In this document: positions 1 to 8,300 of the stretch, one piece after another | Position numbering within the stretch: position 1 is the stretch's first letter | Layout of the letters: each line of letters starts with the position of its first letter | NCBI GenBank assembly: GCA_000403035.1 | Contig: AQSL01000114.1 | Coordinates: forward strand, 1 to 20,214 | Reading direction: 5' to 3' | DNA length: 20,214 nt | Source: Candidatus Latescibacter anaerobius SCGC AAA252-E07 | Lineage (GTDB): Bacteria; Latescibacterota; Latescibacteria; Latescibacterales; Latescibacteraceae | Position numbers and translations under genes: made by a program | Notes under the pieces: generated by a model | Seen by the model: the letters and a program-made list of their open reading frames with translations, nothing else | What the model was told of the DNA's origin: nothing | Databases searched by the model: none

Positions 1-1
1 A

Positions 2-280
2 ACGCTTCCCAATCCTGTGCTGAGCTCATTGAGATTTTTCAGAGACGAATATATGGCACATATACGAGACAAAAAATGTCCTGCAAAGGTATGCAAGCCA
101 TTAATAAGATATTTTATTGACCCGGAGAAATGCACGGGATGCACCTTATGTGCAGTGAAATGCCCGCAGGAAGCGATTTCCGGAAATAAAAAAGAACCTC
201 ATACAATTGATCCGGATAAATGTATTAAATGCGGTATTTGTTCAGAAGTATGCAAATTTGGAGCTGTTATTGTAGAATAA
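2..280 (+). CDS. HydB/NuoF-like NADH-binding flavin subunit, C-terminal end only (5' end outside window)
   Basis: The reading frame is open from the first base, so only the last 92 codons of a longer gene are seen. The segment begins TLPNPVLSSLRFFRDEY and continues into HIRDKKCPAKVC, which is characteristic of the C-terminal part of NuoF/HydB-type flavoproteins of electron-bifurcating hydrogenases and NADH dehydrogenase-like complexes. It is followed by a bacterial ferredoxin tail with two [4Fe-4S] motifs (CTGCTLCAVKCP and CIKCGICSEVC). That tail is typical of HydB and HndC rather than of respiratory NuoF. In the family this subunit carries FMN and NAD(H) and passes electrons to FeS clusters. 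The internal ATG at 17 is not the true start, because homology runs upstream of it. It leads a co-directional operon, with 47 bp to the next gene. The family call is firm; whether the partner is a hydrogenase or another oxidoreductase cannot be decided here. Confidence 0.88.
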   Translation, partial: TLPNPVLSSLRFFRDEYMAHIRDKKCPAKVCKPLIRYFIDPEKCTGCTLCAVKCPQEAISGNKKEPHTIDPDKCIKCGICSEVCKFGAVIVE

Positions 281-327
281 CGATAATTGTTTTTTTAAAA
301 TAGATTTTGAGTGAGGGAAGATAAAAA

Positions 328-681
328 ATGAAATTGGAAGAAGTGCGGGATATTTTGGAAGCGGAAGTGATTGTTCGAGGCAATTCCACCGACGTGGAAA
401 TTATAATGGCATGCGGCTCCGATTTATTAAGCGATGTATTAACATATATTAAACCGAAAGCCCTGCTTTTAACCGGCCTTACCAATTCCCAGGTGGTACG
501 TACTGCAGAGATAGCAGAAATAACCGCCATCTGTTTTGTTCGCGGGAAAAAACCTCAGGATGAGACAATAAAATTAGCCAAGGAAAAAGGATTGCCTCTT
601 CTGGCAACCAGATTTTCCATGTATGTTTCTTGCGGAAGATTGTATAAACATGGGTTACCGGGGTGGGATGATTTAACATGA
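328..681 (+). CDS. DRTGG-domain protein, copy 1
   Basis: This 117-residue protein consists of a single DRTGG-type domain, a small alpha/beta fold found next to CBS domains in some pyrophosphatases and phosphotransacetylases and as stand-alone proteins near iron hydrogenase genes. Visible marks are SDLLSDV at residues 31-37, a central hydrophobic strand (ALLLTGL, about 45-51), RGKKPQDETIKLA at 72-84 and a C-terminal CGRLYKHGL. The same features occur at the same spacing in the second copy at 1622-1984, so the two are paralogues. A good Shine-Dalgarno (GAGGGA, about 313-318) sits 9 bases before the ATG. Its stop overlaps the next gene's start in an ATGA, which implies translational coupling. 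No catalytic residues are apparent. A ligand-sensing or scaffold role beside the CBS protein is an inference. Confidence 0.8.
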   Translation: MKLEEVRDILEAEVIVRGNSTDVEIIMACGSDLLSDVLTYIKPKALLLTGLTNSQVVRTAEIAEITAICFVRGKKPQDETIKLAKEKGLPLLATRFSMYVSCGRLYKHGLPGWDDLT

Positions 682-1598
682 ATCAGGAAAAGGAATTTAC
701 AAAGGTTCAGGTATTAGTATATGAATTAAAAGTAAGTGATGCAATGACACGTAATGTGATTACAGCTGCTCCCGAGATTATGATGAGTGAATTGAGAGAA
801 ATACTCAGATCGAATAGCATCTCAGGAACTCCGGTAATGGATGGCGAGAAACTGGTAGGAATCATAAGCATCGAGGATGTCATTATGTGGCTGGCAGACG
901 GGGGAATGGACTGCCTTATAAAGGAAAAGATGACCACGGATGTTGAAGCTTTATATGCGGATGATCCTTTGGTTCATGCAGTTAGCAGAATCGGGCAGTC
1001 GGGATTTGGCCGTTTTCCGGTTATTGACCGGCAGAATAGGCGATTAGTTGGAATAATTAATAAGGGTGATATTATCAATAGATTACTTCGGGAGTTAGAG
1101 ACTGATAATCAGGTAGAGAAAATACACCGTTATCGAACAAGCCATATTTTTGAGGATATTAAAGCAGATAAAATAATTCTTACCATTAAATCTCAGGTGA
1201 AGGGGAAAGATTTTAGCAGTGCAGGTGAGGTTTCCAGTGGACTCAAGAAAACTCTGGAATGTCTGGGATTTCATCCTCAAATTATTCGTCGGGCAGCGAT
1301 TGCATCTTATGAAGCGGAAATGAACCTTGTTATTTATACCGAAATCGGGGAAATAACAATTGAAGTGCAGCCCGATGAAATATTTTTTGATATTAAAGAT
1401 GAGGGTCCTGGCATTCCGGATATCGAAAAGGCTCTGAAGCCCGGTTATTCAACTGCTCCGGAATGGGTCAGAGAACTTGGTTTCGGAGCAGGAATGGGAT
1501 TAAACAATATTCAGAAATGTTCCAATGAAATGAATATAACATCAACTGTGGGCAAAGGGACTCATTTGAAGTTCAGTATTGACATGAAAACTGATTGA
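678..1598 (+). CDS. CBS-domain pair fused to an anti-sigma-type (RsbW/HATPase_c) ATPase domain
   Basis: A 306-residue two-part protein. Residues about 19-75 and 84-140 are two CBS motifs (VSDAMTRNVITAAP...GTPVMDG...LVGIISIEDV, then KEKMTTDVEAL...FPVID...LVGIINKGDI), the tandem that normally binds adenine nucleotides. Residues about 165-302 form a GHKL ATPase domain: N-box YEAEMN (211-216, with the Mg-binding Asn), G1 box DEGPG (241-245), G2 box GFGAGMGL (268-275) and a final GKGTHLKF strand. There is no phosphoacceptor His domain, so it is closer to serine-kinase anti-sigma factors than to a sensor kinase. The start is fixed by the ATGA overlap with the preceding DRTGG gene. The architecture suggests that nucleotide or energy status gates a protein kinase or binding switch for the adjacent redox complex. 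That role is inferred; the domains are clear. Confidence 0.87.
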   Translation: MNQEKEFTKVQVLVYELKVSDAMTRNVITAAPEIMMSELREILRSNSISGTPVMDGEKLVGIISIEDVIMWLADGGMDCLIKEKMTTDVEALYADDPLVHAVSRIGQSGFGRFPVIDRQNRRLVGIINKGDIINRLLRELETDNQVEKIHRYRTSHIFEDIKADKIILTIKSQVKGKDFSSAGEVSSGLKKTLECLGFHPQIIRRAAIASYEAEMNLVIYTEIGEITIEVQPDEIFFDIKDEGPGIPDIEKALKPGYSTAPEWVRELGFGAGMGLNNIQKCSNEMNITSTVGKGTHLKFSIDMKTD

Positions 1599-1621
1599 TA
1601 TCAGGCGAGCGGGGCAAGAAA

Positions 1622-1984
1622 ATGATATTAAAAGAGATTATTGAGACGTTGCATTTAGAACTCAGAGGCAAGGTTAATAAAATTGATAATGAGATTAATA
1701 AGGGATATTCCAGTGACCTTCTGAGTGATGTAATAGCGAACAGTACAGAAGGAGATTTGTGGATTACATTGCAGATTCATCCCAATATTGTTGCAGTAGC
1801 CAGTATGAAAGGATTATCTGGAATTGTGATAATAAACGGCAGAGAGCCTGAGGAAGAAACGATTAAAAAAGCAGAAGAAGAAAATATTCCAATTATGGTA
1901 AGCAAGCTGCCGGCATTTGAACTTATTGGTAAACTGTATACTATGGGTATTTCCGGAATCAGGAATAATGTTGACGGCATATAG
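1622..1984 (+). CDS. DRTGG-domain protein, copy 2
   Basis: A 120-residue paralogue of the protein at 328-681. SDLLSDV again falls at residues 31-37, the acidic NGREPEEETIKKA segment (72-84) matches RGKKPQDETIKLA of copy 1, and the C-terminal GKLYTMGI matches GRLYKHGL. I chose the ATG at 1622, which begins MILKEIIETL and aligns with the start of copy 1. The frame is open back to a TTG at 1595 overlapping the previous stop, but that extension has no family counterpart. A purine-rich GGGGCAAGAAA precedes the ATG. The gene lies 23 bp after the CBS-ATPase gene and its end overlaps the PHP gene start by 17 bp. Two DRTGG copies flanking one CBS-ATPase suggests that the three form a complex, which is an inference. 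No enzymatic residues are recognisable. Confidence 0.8.
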   Translation: MILKEIIETLHLELRGKVNKIDNEINKGYSSDLLSDVIANSTEGDLWITLQIHPNIVAVASMKGLSGIVIINGREPEEETIKKAEEENIPIMVSKLPAFELIGKLYTMGISGIRNNVDGI

Positions 1985-2699
1985 AATGGATTTGCATATC
2001 CATACCTGTCTTTCTCCATGCGGTGATTTAACGATGTTACCTACAGCAATAATTCATGAAGCGAAAAAACGAAATCTGGATGGCATTGGCATATGCGACC
2101 ACAATACTGCAGAAAATGTTACCGCAGTTAAAAAGGCCGGGGAAAGGGAAGGGCTCCGGGTTTTCGGCGGGCTTGAAATAACAACGAGCGAAGAAGTTCA
2201 TATTATTGCCCTTTTTGGTGATGATGCCGCATTATGGGAAATGCAGGATATTGTGTATAATCATTTATCGGGCGAGAATGATGAAAATTATTTCGGTGAG
2301 CAAATAATTGTTGATGAATATGACACTATTATTGGTATAAATAAGAAACTTCTCATAGGATCTACCGGTCTCGGTGTTAATGAAATTGTCAGGTTAATTC
2401 ACAACCTTGGCGGTTTAGCTATCGCTTCACATATTGACCGTGAATCATACAGTATTATAGGACAATTAGGATTCATTCCTGAAGAATTATCTCTGGATGC
2501 CCTGGAAGTATCCCCGAACTACAGATTACATAATGGTGTAGATAATATGAAATATGGTTTTCCGCTGGTTACCTTTTCGGATGCTCATTTTTTATCGGAT
2601 ATTGGCAAATCATGTACCACATTTTATATAAATGTTCCCTCATTCTCTGAAATTATGATGGCTTTGCAGGGCATTGAAGGGAGGAAAGTGTTGATGTAA
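1968..2699 (+). CDS. PHP-family metal-dependent phosphoesterase
   Basis: A 243-residue stand-alone PHP domain. The metal ligands are visible in order: DLHIHT (8-13), CDHN (43-46), GLE with Glu70, EVHIIALF with His78, ASHIDRES with His155, and the C-terminal SDAHFL (204-209, Asp205/His207). The LSPCGD after the first motif is common in the small PHP proteins of this type. Members hydrolyse phosphoesters such as nucleotides or histidinol phosphate using two or three metal ions; the substrate here is unknown. The start at 1968 (MLTAYRMDLHIHT) overlaps the upstream stop by 17 bp and has AGGA just upstream. ATG 1986 would begin directly at MDLHIH and remains possible, while the open frame further back to 1917 has no family support. 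Its place in the operon suggests turnover of a phosphorylated signal or substrate, which is an inference. Confidence 0.88.
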   Translation: MLTAYRMDLHIHTCLSPCGDLTMLPTAIIHEAKKRNLDGIGICDHNTAENVTAVKKAGEREGLRVFGGLEITTSEEVHIIALFGDDAALWEMQDIVYNHLSGENDENYFGEQIIVDEYDTIIGINKKLLIGSTGLGVNEIVRLIHNLGGLAIASHIDRESYSIIGQLGFIPEELSLDALEVSPNYRLHNGVDNMKYGFPLVTFSDAHFLSDIGKSCTTFYINVPSFSEIMMALQGIEGRKVLM

Positions 2700-2723
2700 T
2701 ATGAAGGTCACGGTAGTCTGAAT

Positions 2724-2743
2724 CCACAACAGAGTTTTTGTGG
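2724..2743. promoter_or_regulatory. Small inverted repeat (CCACAA - 8 nt - TTGTGG) in the operon
   Basis: A perfect 6-bp inverted repeat with an 8-base spacer lies in the 85-bp gap between the PHP gene and the following ATPase gene. It could be an operator half-site pair or a weak RNA hairpin. No U-run follows, so it is not a convincing terminator. It also overlaps the GTG at 2740 that would extend the downstream frame, which argues against that GTG as the start. Confidence 0.3.
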
Positions 2744-2784
2744 TTTCTGACTATTCGATCAGAACCTGCACTATTATTTCTACT

Positions 2785-3231
2785 ATGGAAGATTTATCTT
2801 TACATATCCTTGACATAGCTGAAAACGCAATTAGAGCTGAGTCCCAAACAATTGAAATTAAGATTTTGGAAGATGAAATCAAGGATCAGGTAACAATCAT
2901 TATCAAAGATGATGGAAAGGGAATGGATAAGGAAACGGTAAAAAAAGTTTTTGATCCTTTTTTTACCACGAAAAACGGGAAAAAGGTCGGATTGGGAGTC
3001 TCTTTGCTGTATCAGGCAGCCAGGCAGGCAGGTGGAGATTTAACCATCGATTCAAAAAAGGGGGAAGGTACAAAAATAAAAGCACTCTTTAAGCTCAGCC
3101 ACCCCGACATGAAACCTATGGGCAATATTTTAGAGACAATGGCGACTTTAATTACAGGAAATCCCACAATCCGGTTTATTTACGATTATAAAAAGGGAAA
3201 CGATACTTTTCATTTTGATTCACAAAAATAA
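2785..3231 (+). CDS. Stand-alone histidine-kinase-type ATPase domain (HATPase_c)
   Basis: A 148-residue GHKL ATPase domain without a sensor, HAMP or phosphoacceptor His region. Visible boxes are the N-box in HILDIAENAIRAES (7-20, Asn14), G1 DDGKGM (42-47), F-box FDPFFTTK (56-63), G2 GLGVSLL (69-75) and GGDLTIDSKKGEGT (83-96). The beginning MEDLSLHILDIAENA matches how this small family usually starts, so I use ATG 2785, even though no clear Shine-Dalgarno precedes it. A GTG at 2740 in frame would add 15 residues without homology. Proteins of this kind sit beside NuoE/NuoF/FeFe-hydrogenase genes in anaerobes. The function is not established; it may bind ATP to regulate a partner or act as an orphan kinase core. 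It differs from the CBS-linked ATPase at 678-1598, which has an RsbW-like G2 box and no F-box. Confidence 0.85.
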   Translation: MEDLSLHILDIAENAIRAESQTIEIKILEDEIKDQVTIIIKDDGKGMDKETVKKVFDPFFTTKNGKKVGLGVSLLYQAARQAGGDLTIDSKKGEGTKIKALFKLSHPDMKPMGNILETMATLITGNPTIRFIYDYKKGNDTFHFDSQK

Positions 3232-3308
3232 TGTATTGACTCCCGTGAGTATGTTTTATTCGATATGCATATATTTTGAATAACCAGAATTGTAGAGGAT
3301 ACATTCAT

Positions 3309-3872
3309 ATGATTACTTTTGTTATGAATGATAGAGAACTGCAGGTTGAAGAAGGAAAAACTATTCTTGAAGTAGCTCTGGATGAGGGTATAAAAATACC
3401 CACTTTATGTTACCATAAGGAATTGGAACCGTATGGAGCCTGCAGGCTTTGTCTGGTTGAAATTATAGCAGGTGATAAACCGGGCCTTCAAGCATCATGT
3501 GTCTATAAAGTTTCCGGGGGTCTGGTAGTCAAAACCGATACAGAGAGGGTTATAAAAGCCCGAAAGATTGTGCTGGAACTTTTATTAGCACAAGCTCCTG
3601 ATTCTGAAAAAATTAAATCGCTTGCGGAAGAATATGGTGTAACCGAAACAAGGATTAAACGGGAGAATACCGGGAATTGTATTCAGTGTGGTCTCTGTGT
3701 TCGTGTATGTGCCGAAATTGTCGGAATGAATGCAATAAGTTTTGCCAATAGAGGAATAAAAAGAACGGTGCAAACACCTTTTTATAAAATTTCAGATGCC
3801 TGTATCGGATGTGGCGCCTGCGCATATATATGTCCGACAGATGCGATACAAATCGAGGAAGTCGTTTTTTGA
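3309..3872 (+). CDS. [2Fe-2S] plus 2x[4Fe-4S] electron carrier (HoxU / HndD N-terminal / NuoG-like)
   Basis: A 187-residue iron-sulfur protein. A plant-type [2Fe-2S] domain has ligands Cys34, Cys45, Cys48 and Cys64 (PTLCYHKELEPYGACRLC, then ASC). A linker (about 76-120) follows, then a two-cluster ferredoxin domain with CIQCGLCVRVC (124-134) and CIGCGACAYICP (165-176). The domain order matches the N-terminal part of NuoG, HoxU and HydA/HndD. The HxxxCxxC motif that ligates the His-Cys [4Fe-4S] cluster in NuoG and HydA is absent; the linker reads LLLAQAPDSEKIKSLA. The start at ATG 3309 has GAGG upstream, and a TTG at 3276 only adds unmatched residues. It probably passes electrons to or from the flavin subunit upstream. 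The C-terminus ends abruptly 12 residues after the last Cys, exactly at a recombinase remnant, so it may be truncated, possibly from a larger subunit. Confidence 0.87.
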   Translation: MITFVMNDRELQVEEGKTILEVALDEGIKIPTLCYHKELEPYGACRLCLVEIIAGDKPGLQASCVYKVSGGLVVKTDTERVIKARKIVLELLLAQAPDSEKIKSLAEEYGVTETRIKRENTGNCIQCGLCVRVCAEIVGMNAISFANRGIKRTVQTPFYKISDACIGCGACAYICPTDAIQIEEVVF

Positions 3873-4000
3873 GTCCGGCCGGTGAATCTCTTGCTTATAT
3901 CAAAGAACAGTTGGGTCACCATAGCATAAAAGTTACTGTGGATGTCTGTGGACACCTTGCACCTGAAGGGAATAAAGACGCTGTTGAAAAGCTTGATGAT
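3872..4000 (+). pseudogene. Tyrosine recombinase (phage-type integrase) remnant, C-terminal end, catalytic Tyr replaced by Cys
   Basis: In the frame beginning TTG AGT at 3869, the DNA encodes about 43 residues that read as the extreme C-terminus of a phage-type integrase: GESLAYIKEQLGHHSIKVT, then VDVCGHLAPEGNKDAVEKLDD. The LGHxSI motif (third conserved His) is present. The position of the nucleophilic Tyr in the usual T.D.YGHL motif is Cys, codon TGT at 3947-3949, one transition away from TAT. The HxxR box and everything upstream are missing, and there is no start codon or ribosome site of its own. The frame stays open to 4156 but the rest has no integrase character. This is a dead fragment left by an excised or deleted mobile element. 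Confidence 0.85.
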
Positions 4001-4152
4001 TCTCCAAAAACCGCAACAATTTGCATCCTTTCCCCAATTCCAATAAAACTTGATTGCCCACGGATAGAAAATATGGGGCTCATAGGTTATACGAAGATTT
4101 TCTCTGATAATTTTGTTTTTATTACAGTCCCCCTCATCATTTCTACTATGAG

Positions 4153-4662
4153 TTAAAAATAGTTACTTTCTGAAGAATACCATCCAGCGGGGCCTTCTGC
4201 GATTGTAATTCTTTGCGGGCCGGCTTTTTTAATAAGATATTCAATGATTGCTTTCACAACTCGCAAATCTGTGACCAACGCTAAACCGTCAATGTATCTC
4301 TCTATTCTCGGTTTTAAGCCCCTTGTGCCATGAAAAGCAGCTTTTGGTAATCCAGGTATACGTACGATATTCGGTTTAATGACAACCCAACTGTCTTTTT
4401 TAACAATATTCCTTAAATTTTTTGAAGATTTATCACGGTCAAGAGCAAGCCAGACTATATTACGCACTTGATCAGTAGTTAGCTCCGCATTAAGTGGCGC
4501 TGGGTTTGTTAATTCGAAATCATTTGATGCCGCGATCGATACTACTGGTGATAATGGGGTTGCTACATTTTGTGCATTTGCTTCAATAAAACCGTTAATG
4601 TCCATGCTGGCAATAAATGAACCAGTAACAAGGGACTGCTTTAAAAATTTTATCCGTTCCAT
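4153..4662 (-). pseudogene. DUF362-domain protein, 3'-truncated
   Basis: A 169-residue minus-strand frame whose second half is the N-terminal part of a DUF362 domain: WVVIKPNIV, then TDLRVVKAIIEYLIKKAGP and RITIAEGPAGW. In intact members roughly another 200 residues follow, including the rest of the domain; here the frame ends seven residues after GPAGW (SSESNYF, stop). The N-terminus MERIKFLKQSLVTGSFIAS resembles the Tat-type RRxFLK leader of secreted family members, with the twin Arg altered to Arg-Ile. The start has its own AAGG 9 bases upstream, so expression signals may persist. The truncation point faces the recombinase remnant across about 150 bp of unassignable sequence, which suggests that the same rearrangement removed both gene ends. 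A functional short protein is unlikely. Confidence 0.75.
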
Positions 4663-5311
4663 TTTTTACTACCTTAGTTATATACCGTTTAATTGGATCT
4701 AATCGATTTTAAATTGAGAAAATATGATTTCTGATAGTATCTCATAAAAAATTATTATCTCGCATTTTATCAGGTGATTCCAACACTATAATATTAATCT
4801 TTTCTCTTTACTGATCGTAATTGAATCAGTCATAAAACTTTCGACATTAAACGTAATTTATTTCGGTTTACCTCTCTCAAACCGGATTCTGTATAAATTA
4901 CCTCTGTGTGCCGTTACCCCGTTTTTCAGAAATAATTTTCTTCGACAAAAGAAACAGTTGCAGTGAATAGAGTTATTATAATAAATAATACTGTTTTTTC
5001 ATAATCCCCTCCTGCCGGATTGATTTACATTTCAAAGAATGTGAATTTAGATGTAATAATAGGAATCACAATCTGAATAAATTATTACTGAAAATTATTC
5101 GAGATAATCCGCTAATATTATCTTGAACCAAACTTAATTTGTGAGAAATGTAAAAAAAAACGGGGGATAGACAGTTGTAGTCCGCTTTACCTTGACAAAA
5201 CATATAATTCTTATAATATTGAAATAATAACATAATATTTATATATAACAAATATTCATGATATTTAATCCGGGATAATATGATGAAATTTCTTGAAATA
5301 GGAAGGTAGTA
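4663..5311. other. AT-rich intergenic region between divergent genes
   Basis: About 650 bp without a convincing gene. It must hold the promoter of the truncated DUF362 gene (leftward) and that of the giant LRR gene (rightward). Visible elements are a perfect 7-bp inverted repeat AGATAAT...ATTATCT (5102-5108 and 5117-5123, 8-nt spacer), an A9-C-G5 run at 5152-5166, and the promoter at 5192-5219. The short open frames here (for example on the minus strand at 5066-5251) show no coding character. Confidence 0.6.
5192..5219 (+). promoter_or_regulatory. Candidate sigma-70-type promoter of the LRR gene
   Basis: A perfect -35 hexamer TTGACA (5192-5197) is followed by TAATAT at 5214-5219 (16-bp spacer) overlapping a perfect TATAAT at 5212-5217 (14-bp spacer). 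It would give a leader of about 85 bases before the ATG at 5312, which has GGAAGG at 5301-5306 as its ribosome site. The short spacing of the best -10 and the AT-rich surroundings limit confidence. Confidence 0.5.
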
Positions 5312-8300
5312 ATGAGAAAAAAATTATTAGCTTTCTGTTCGTTCCTTGTACTGGTTTCCGGGCTTCCGGGAATATCAGAAGCGCAGGGAAGCAACGGAGA
5401 TTATCCCCCGGGACATCCGGGCAGGTACATTAAATCAACCAATCCTCAGGAATCCGGTTTACCGGAGGCTGCAAAAAAGAACGCCAGTGATTACGGCACC
5501 CAAATTACTTTCAGCGGCATCAGTAAATGGGAAACCGACTGGTCGTCCGACGATCAGTGGATTTCATATAACGAAGATGGCGACATCTGGATTGTTTCAC
5601 CCAACGGCAGTAATCCGTTAAATCTCACCCCGTATCTTTCAGGATACTGTTATCTGCCCTTTTTCACTCCCGACAACAGCGCAGTAGCCTTTACAAGAGA
5701 GGATAATACCACGGGGAGCTGTACCATTGAGTCTGTTAATCTTAACGGGCGGAATCTTCAGGTTATCGTGACCGATGCACTGGCGGGGTGCTGGAGCTGG
5801 AACGGCAGGTACCTTGCGTACAGGGATTATTCAACATCCGAGCTTGTTCTTTACGATAGCCAAACCGGGTCAACCACGGTTATCGCCGAGGGTGACTTCA
5901 TGTATGGCAGTTCATGTTTCAGCGCGGACGACGAGTATGTGATTACGGGGATGGAAGCTGAAGACGGCACTATGAAACTTTTCAGCATCCCCCTTGACGG
6001 CGGCGAACCCATACAACTGACCTATGGTTCCGGCAGCCACAATTATCCTGACATCTCACCTGATGGAACGTGGGTTCTTTATACCGATACCAATGACTTT
6101 ACCCTTCATGCGGTCAGTAGAGAAACCGGGCAAACCAAGCCTGTTTTCCCGGAAACAGCGCAGTGGAACTTCATGGGGCGATTTTCTCCGGAGGGTGACA
6201 GGTTATGCTATCTTCTCGATGTTGACGGCATAAATGAAGTGTTTGTCGCTGATTTCACCATTATATACACACCAGTCACATTCCCCGACCCGAACCTCGA
6301 GGCAGTAATACGTGAGGCGCTGAACAAATACGAAGGGCAGATAACCGATTACGACCTTGCGAAATTGACGGAGCTCAATGCTGAGGAGCGGGACATAAGC
6401 GACCTCGCCGGCATCGAGTATTGTGTGAATCTACAGAGTCTATATATGTATAGCAACCAGATCAGCGACCTCAGCCCATTGAGCAATCTGACTAACCTGC
6501 AGGCGATGGAGTTGCAAAACAACCAGATCAGTGACCTCAGCCCATTGAGCAGCCTGACTAATCTGGCGAACCTATTTTTGCACTTCAACCAGATCAGCGA
6601 CCTAAGCCCATTGAGCAGCCTGAACAAGATAATGACTCTATGGTTGGATGGCAACCCGATAAGTGACCTCAGCCCATTAAGCAGCATGACCAACCTCCAG
6701 ATGCTTTTACTTGAGTGGACTAAAAACATCAGCAACATTACTCCCCTATCGGAACTCAAGAATCTTAATCACCTGAAGCTAAGCGATAACCAAATTGACG
6801 ATATAGAACCTCTCAGAGAACTCACAAAACTCGGAACCTTGTACATTTACAGTAATAAGATCTCAAACATCGAACCTATCAGCGGGCTTACTAATTTGAA
6901 TGATCTTTGGCTCGATGGCAACCAGATCAGCGACCTCAGCCCATTGAGCAGCCTGATTAACCTGGCGCACCTGCGTTTGGGCGGAAACCAGATCAGCGAC
7001 ATCAACCCATTGAGCAGCCTGACCAACCTGCAGGATCTGCGTTTGGGCGGCAACCAGATCAGCGACCTCAGCCCATTGAGCAATCTGACCAATTTACAAG
7101 GGCTATATTTGCATGAAAACCAGATCAGTGACATCAGCCCATTGAGCAGTCTGACGAATTTACAATCGCTATATTTACATTTCAACCAGATCAGCGACAT
7201 CAACCCATTAAGCAGCCTGACCAACCTGGTGCAACTGTGTTTAAACAGCAACCGGATCAGCGACCTCCGCCCATTGAGAAACCTGACTAATCTGGAGGGG
7301 CTGTCAATGGAAGACAACCAAATCATTGACCTCAGTCCATTGAGCAGTCTGATTAAACTGCAGGAGTTGGATTTGGATCAAAACCAGATCAGCGATATAA
7401 GTTCTCTGATAAATCTGACGGATCTGAGAGTTCTCTGGATTGACGATAACCAGATACAGGACATCTATCCCCTTGCAGGGCTGGAAATGATTGGAGAGTG
7501 GGAAGGTTGGGTTGAGGTACAAGACGGAGTAAATATTCATCTTGGTCTTTCAAACAACAGGATCAACGACCTAAGCCCACTTTTAGACAACCCCGGAATC
7601 GGAGAAGGCGATGGGATTGACCTGAGAGGAAACCCGCTCACCAATGAGGCTTTTAACAATCAAATTCCTGCACTTCGCTATAGAGGGATCAATGTGCTTT
7701 TCGACATGATAGCCGGAGAAATTATCTTCCCCGACCTGAACCTCGAGGCGGCAATACGTGATGCGCTGAACAAATACGAAGGGCCGATAACCGAGGTGGA
7801 CCTTGCGGAATTGACGGATCTCAATGCTTGGGATCGCGACATAAGCGACCTCAACGGCATCGAACATTGTGTGAATCTGCAGTGGCTGGGTTTGGGAGGT
7901 AACCGGATCAGCGACATCTCCACCCTTGCCGGACTGACCCAACTCACAGGGCTGTTCCTTGAGTACAACCGGATCAGCGACATTTCTCCTTTGTCCGGAA
8001 TGACCCAACTCACAGAGCTGCGCCTGTCCGGTCACCAGATCAGTGACCTCACCCCCATTGCCGGAATGACTGAACTGATAGACCTGAGGTTGGACCGCAA
8101 CCAGATCAGCGACTTATCCCTCCTTGCGGGAATGAACCAACTGACTCATCTGGAACTGGAATCTAACCGGATCAGCGATCTCAGTCCATTGAGCGGCCTG
8201 AGCAGCCTGGAGAACCTGGTTTTGCATGACAACCAGATCAGTGACCTCAGCCCGTTGAGCAATCTGGCAAATTTACAAAGGCTAAATTTGGATAACAACC

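Noticed and set aside
1917..1967. Longer N-terminus for the PHP protein
   Set aside because: It would overlap 68 bases of the DRTGG gene, and the added residues have no counterpart before the conserved DLHIHT strand.
3236..3264. Promoter before the FeS carrier (TTGACT at 3236)
   Set aside because: No acceptable -10 box lies 16-18 bp downstream, and the 77-bp gap fits a continuous operon equally well.
3809..4156. A 115-residue plus-strand open frame as a real gene
   Set aside because: Its first 20 codons overlap the FeS gene in another frame and its tail has no recognisable content; only the central integrase remnant is meaningful.
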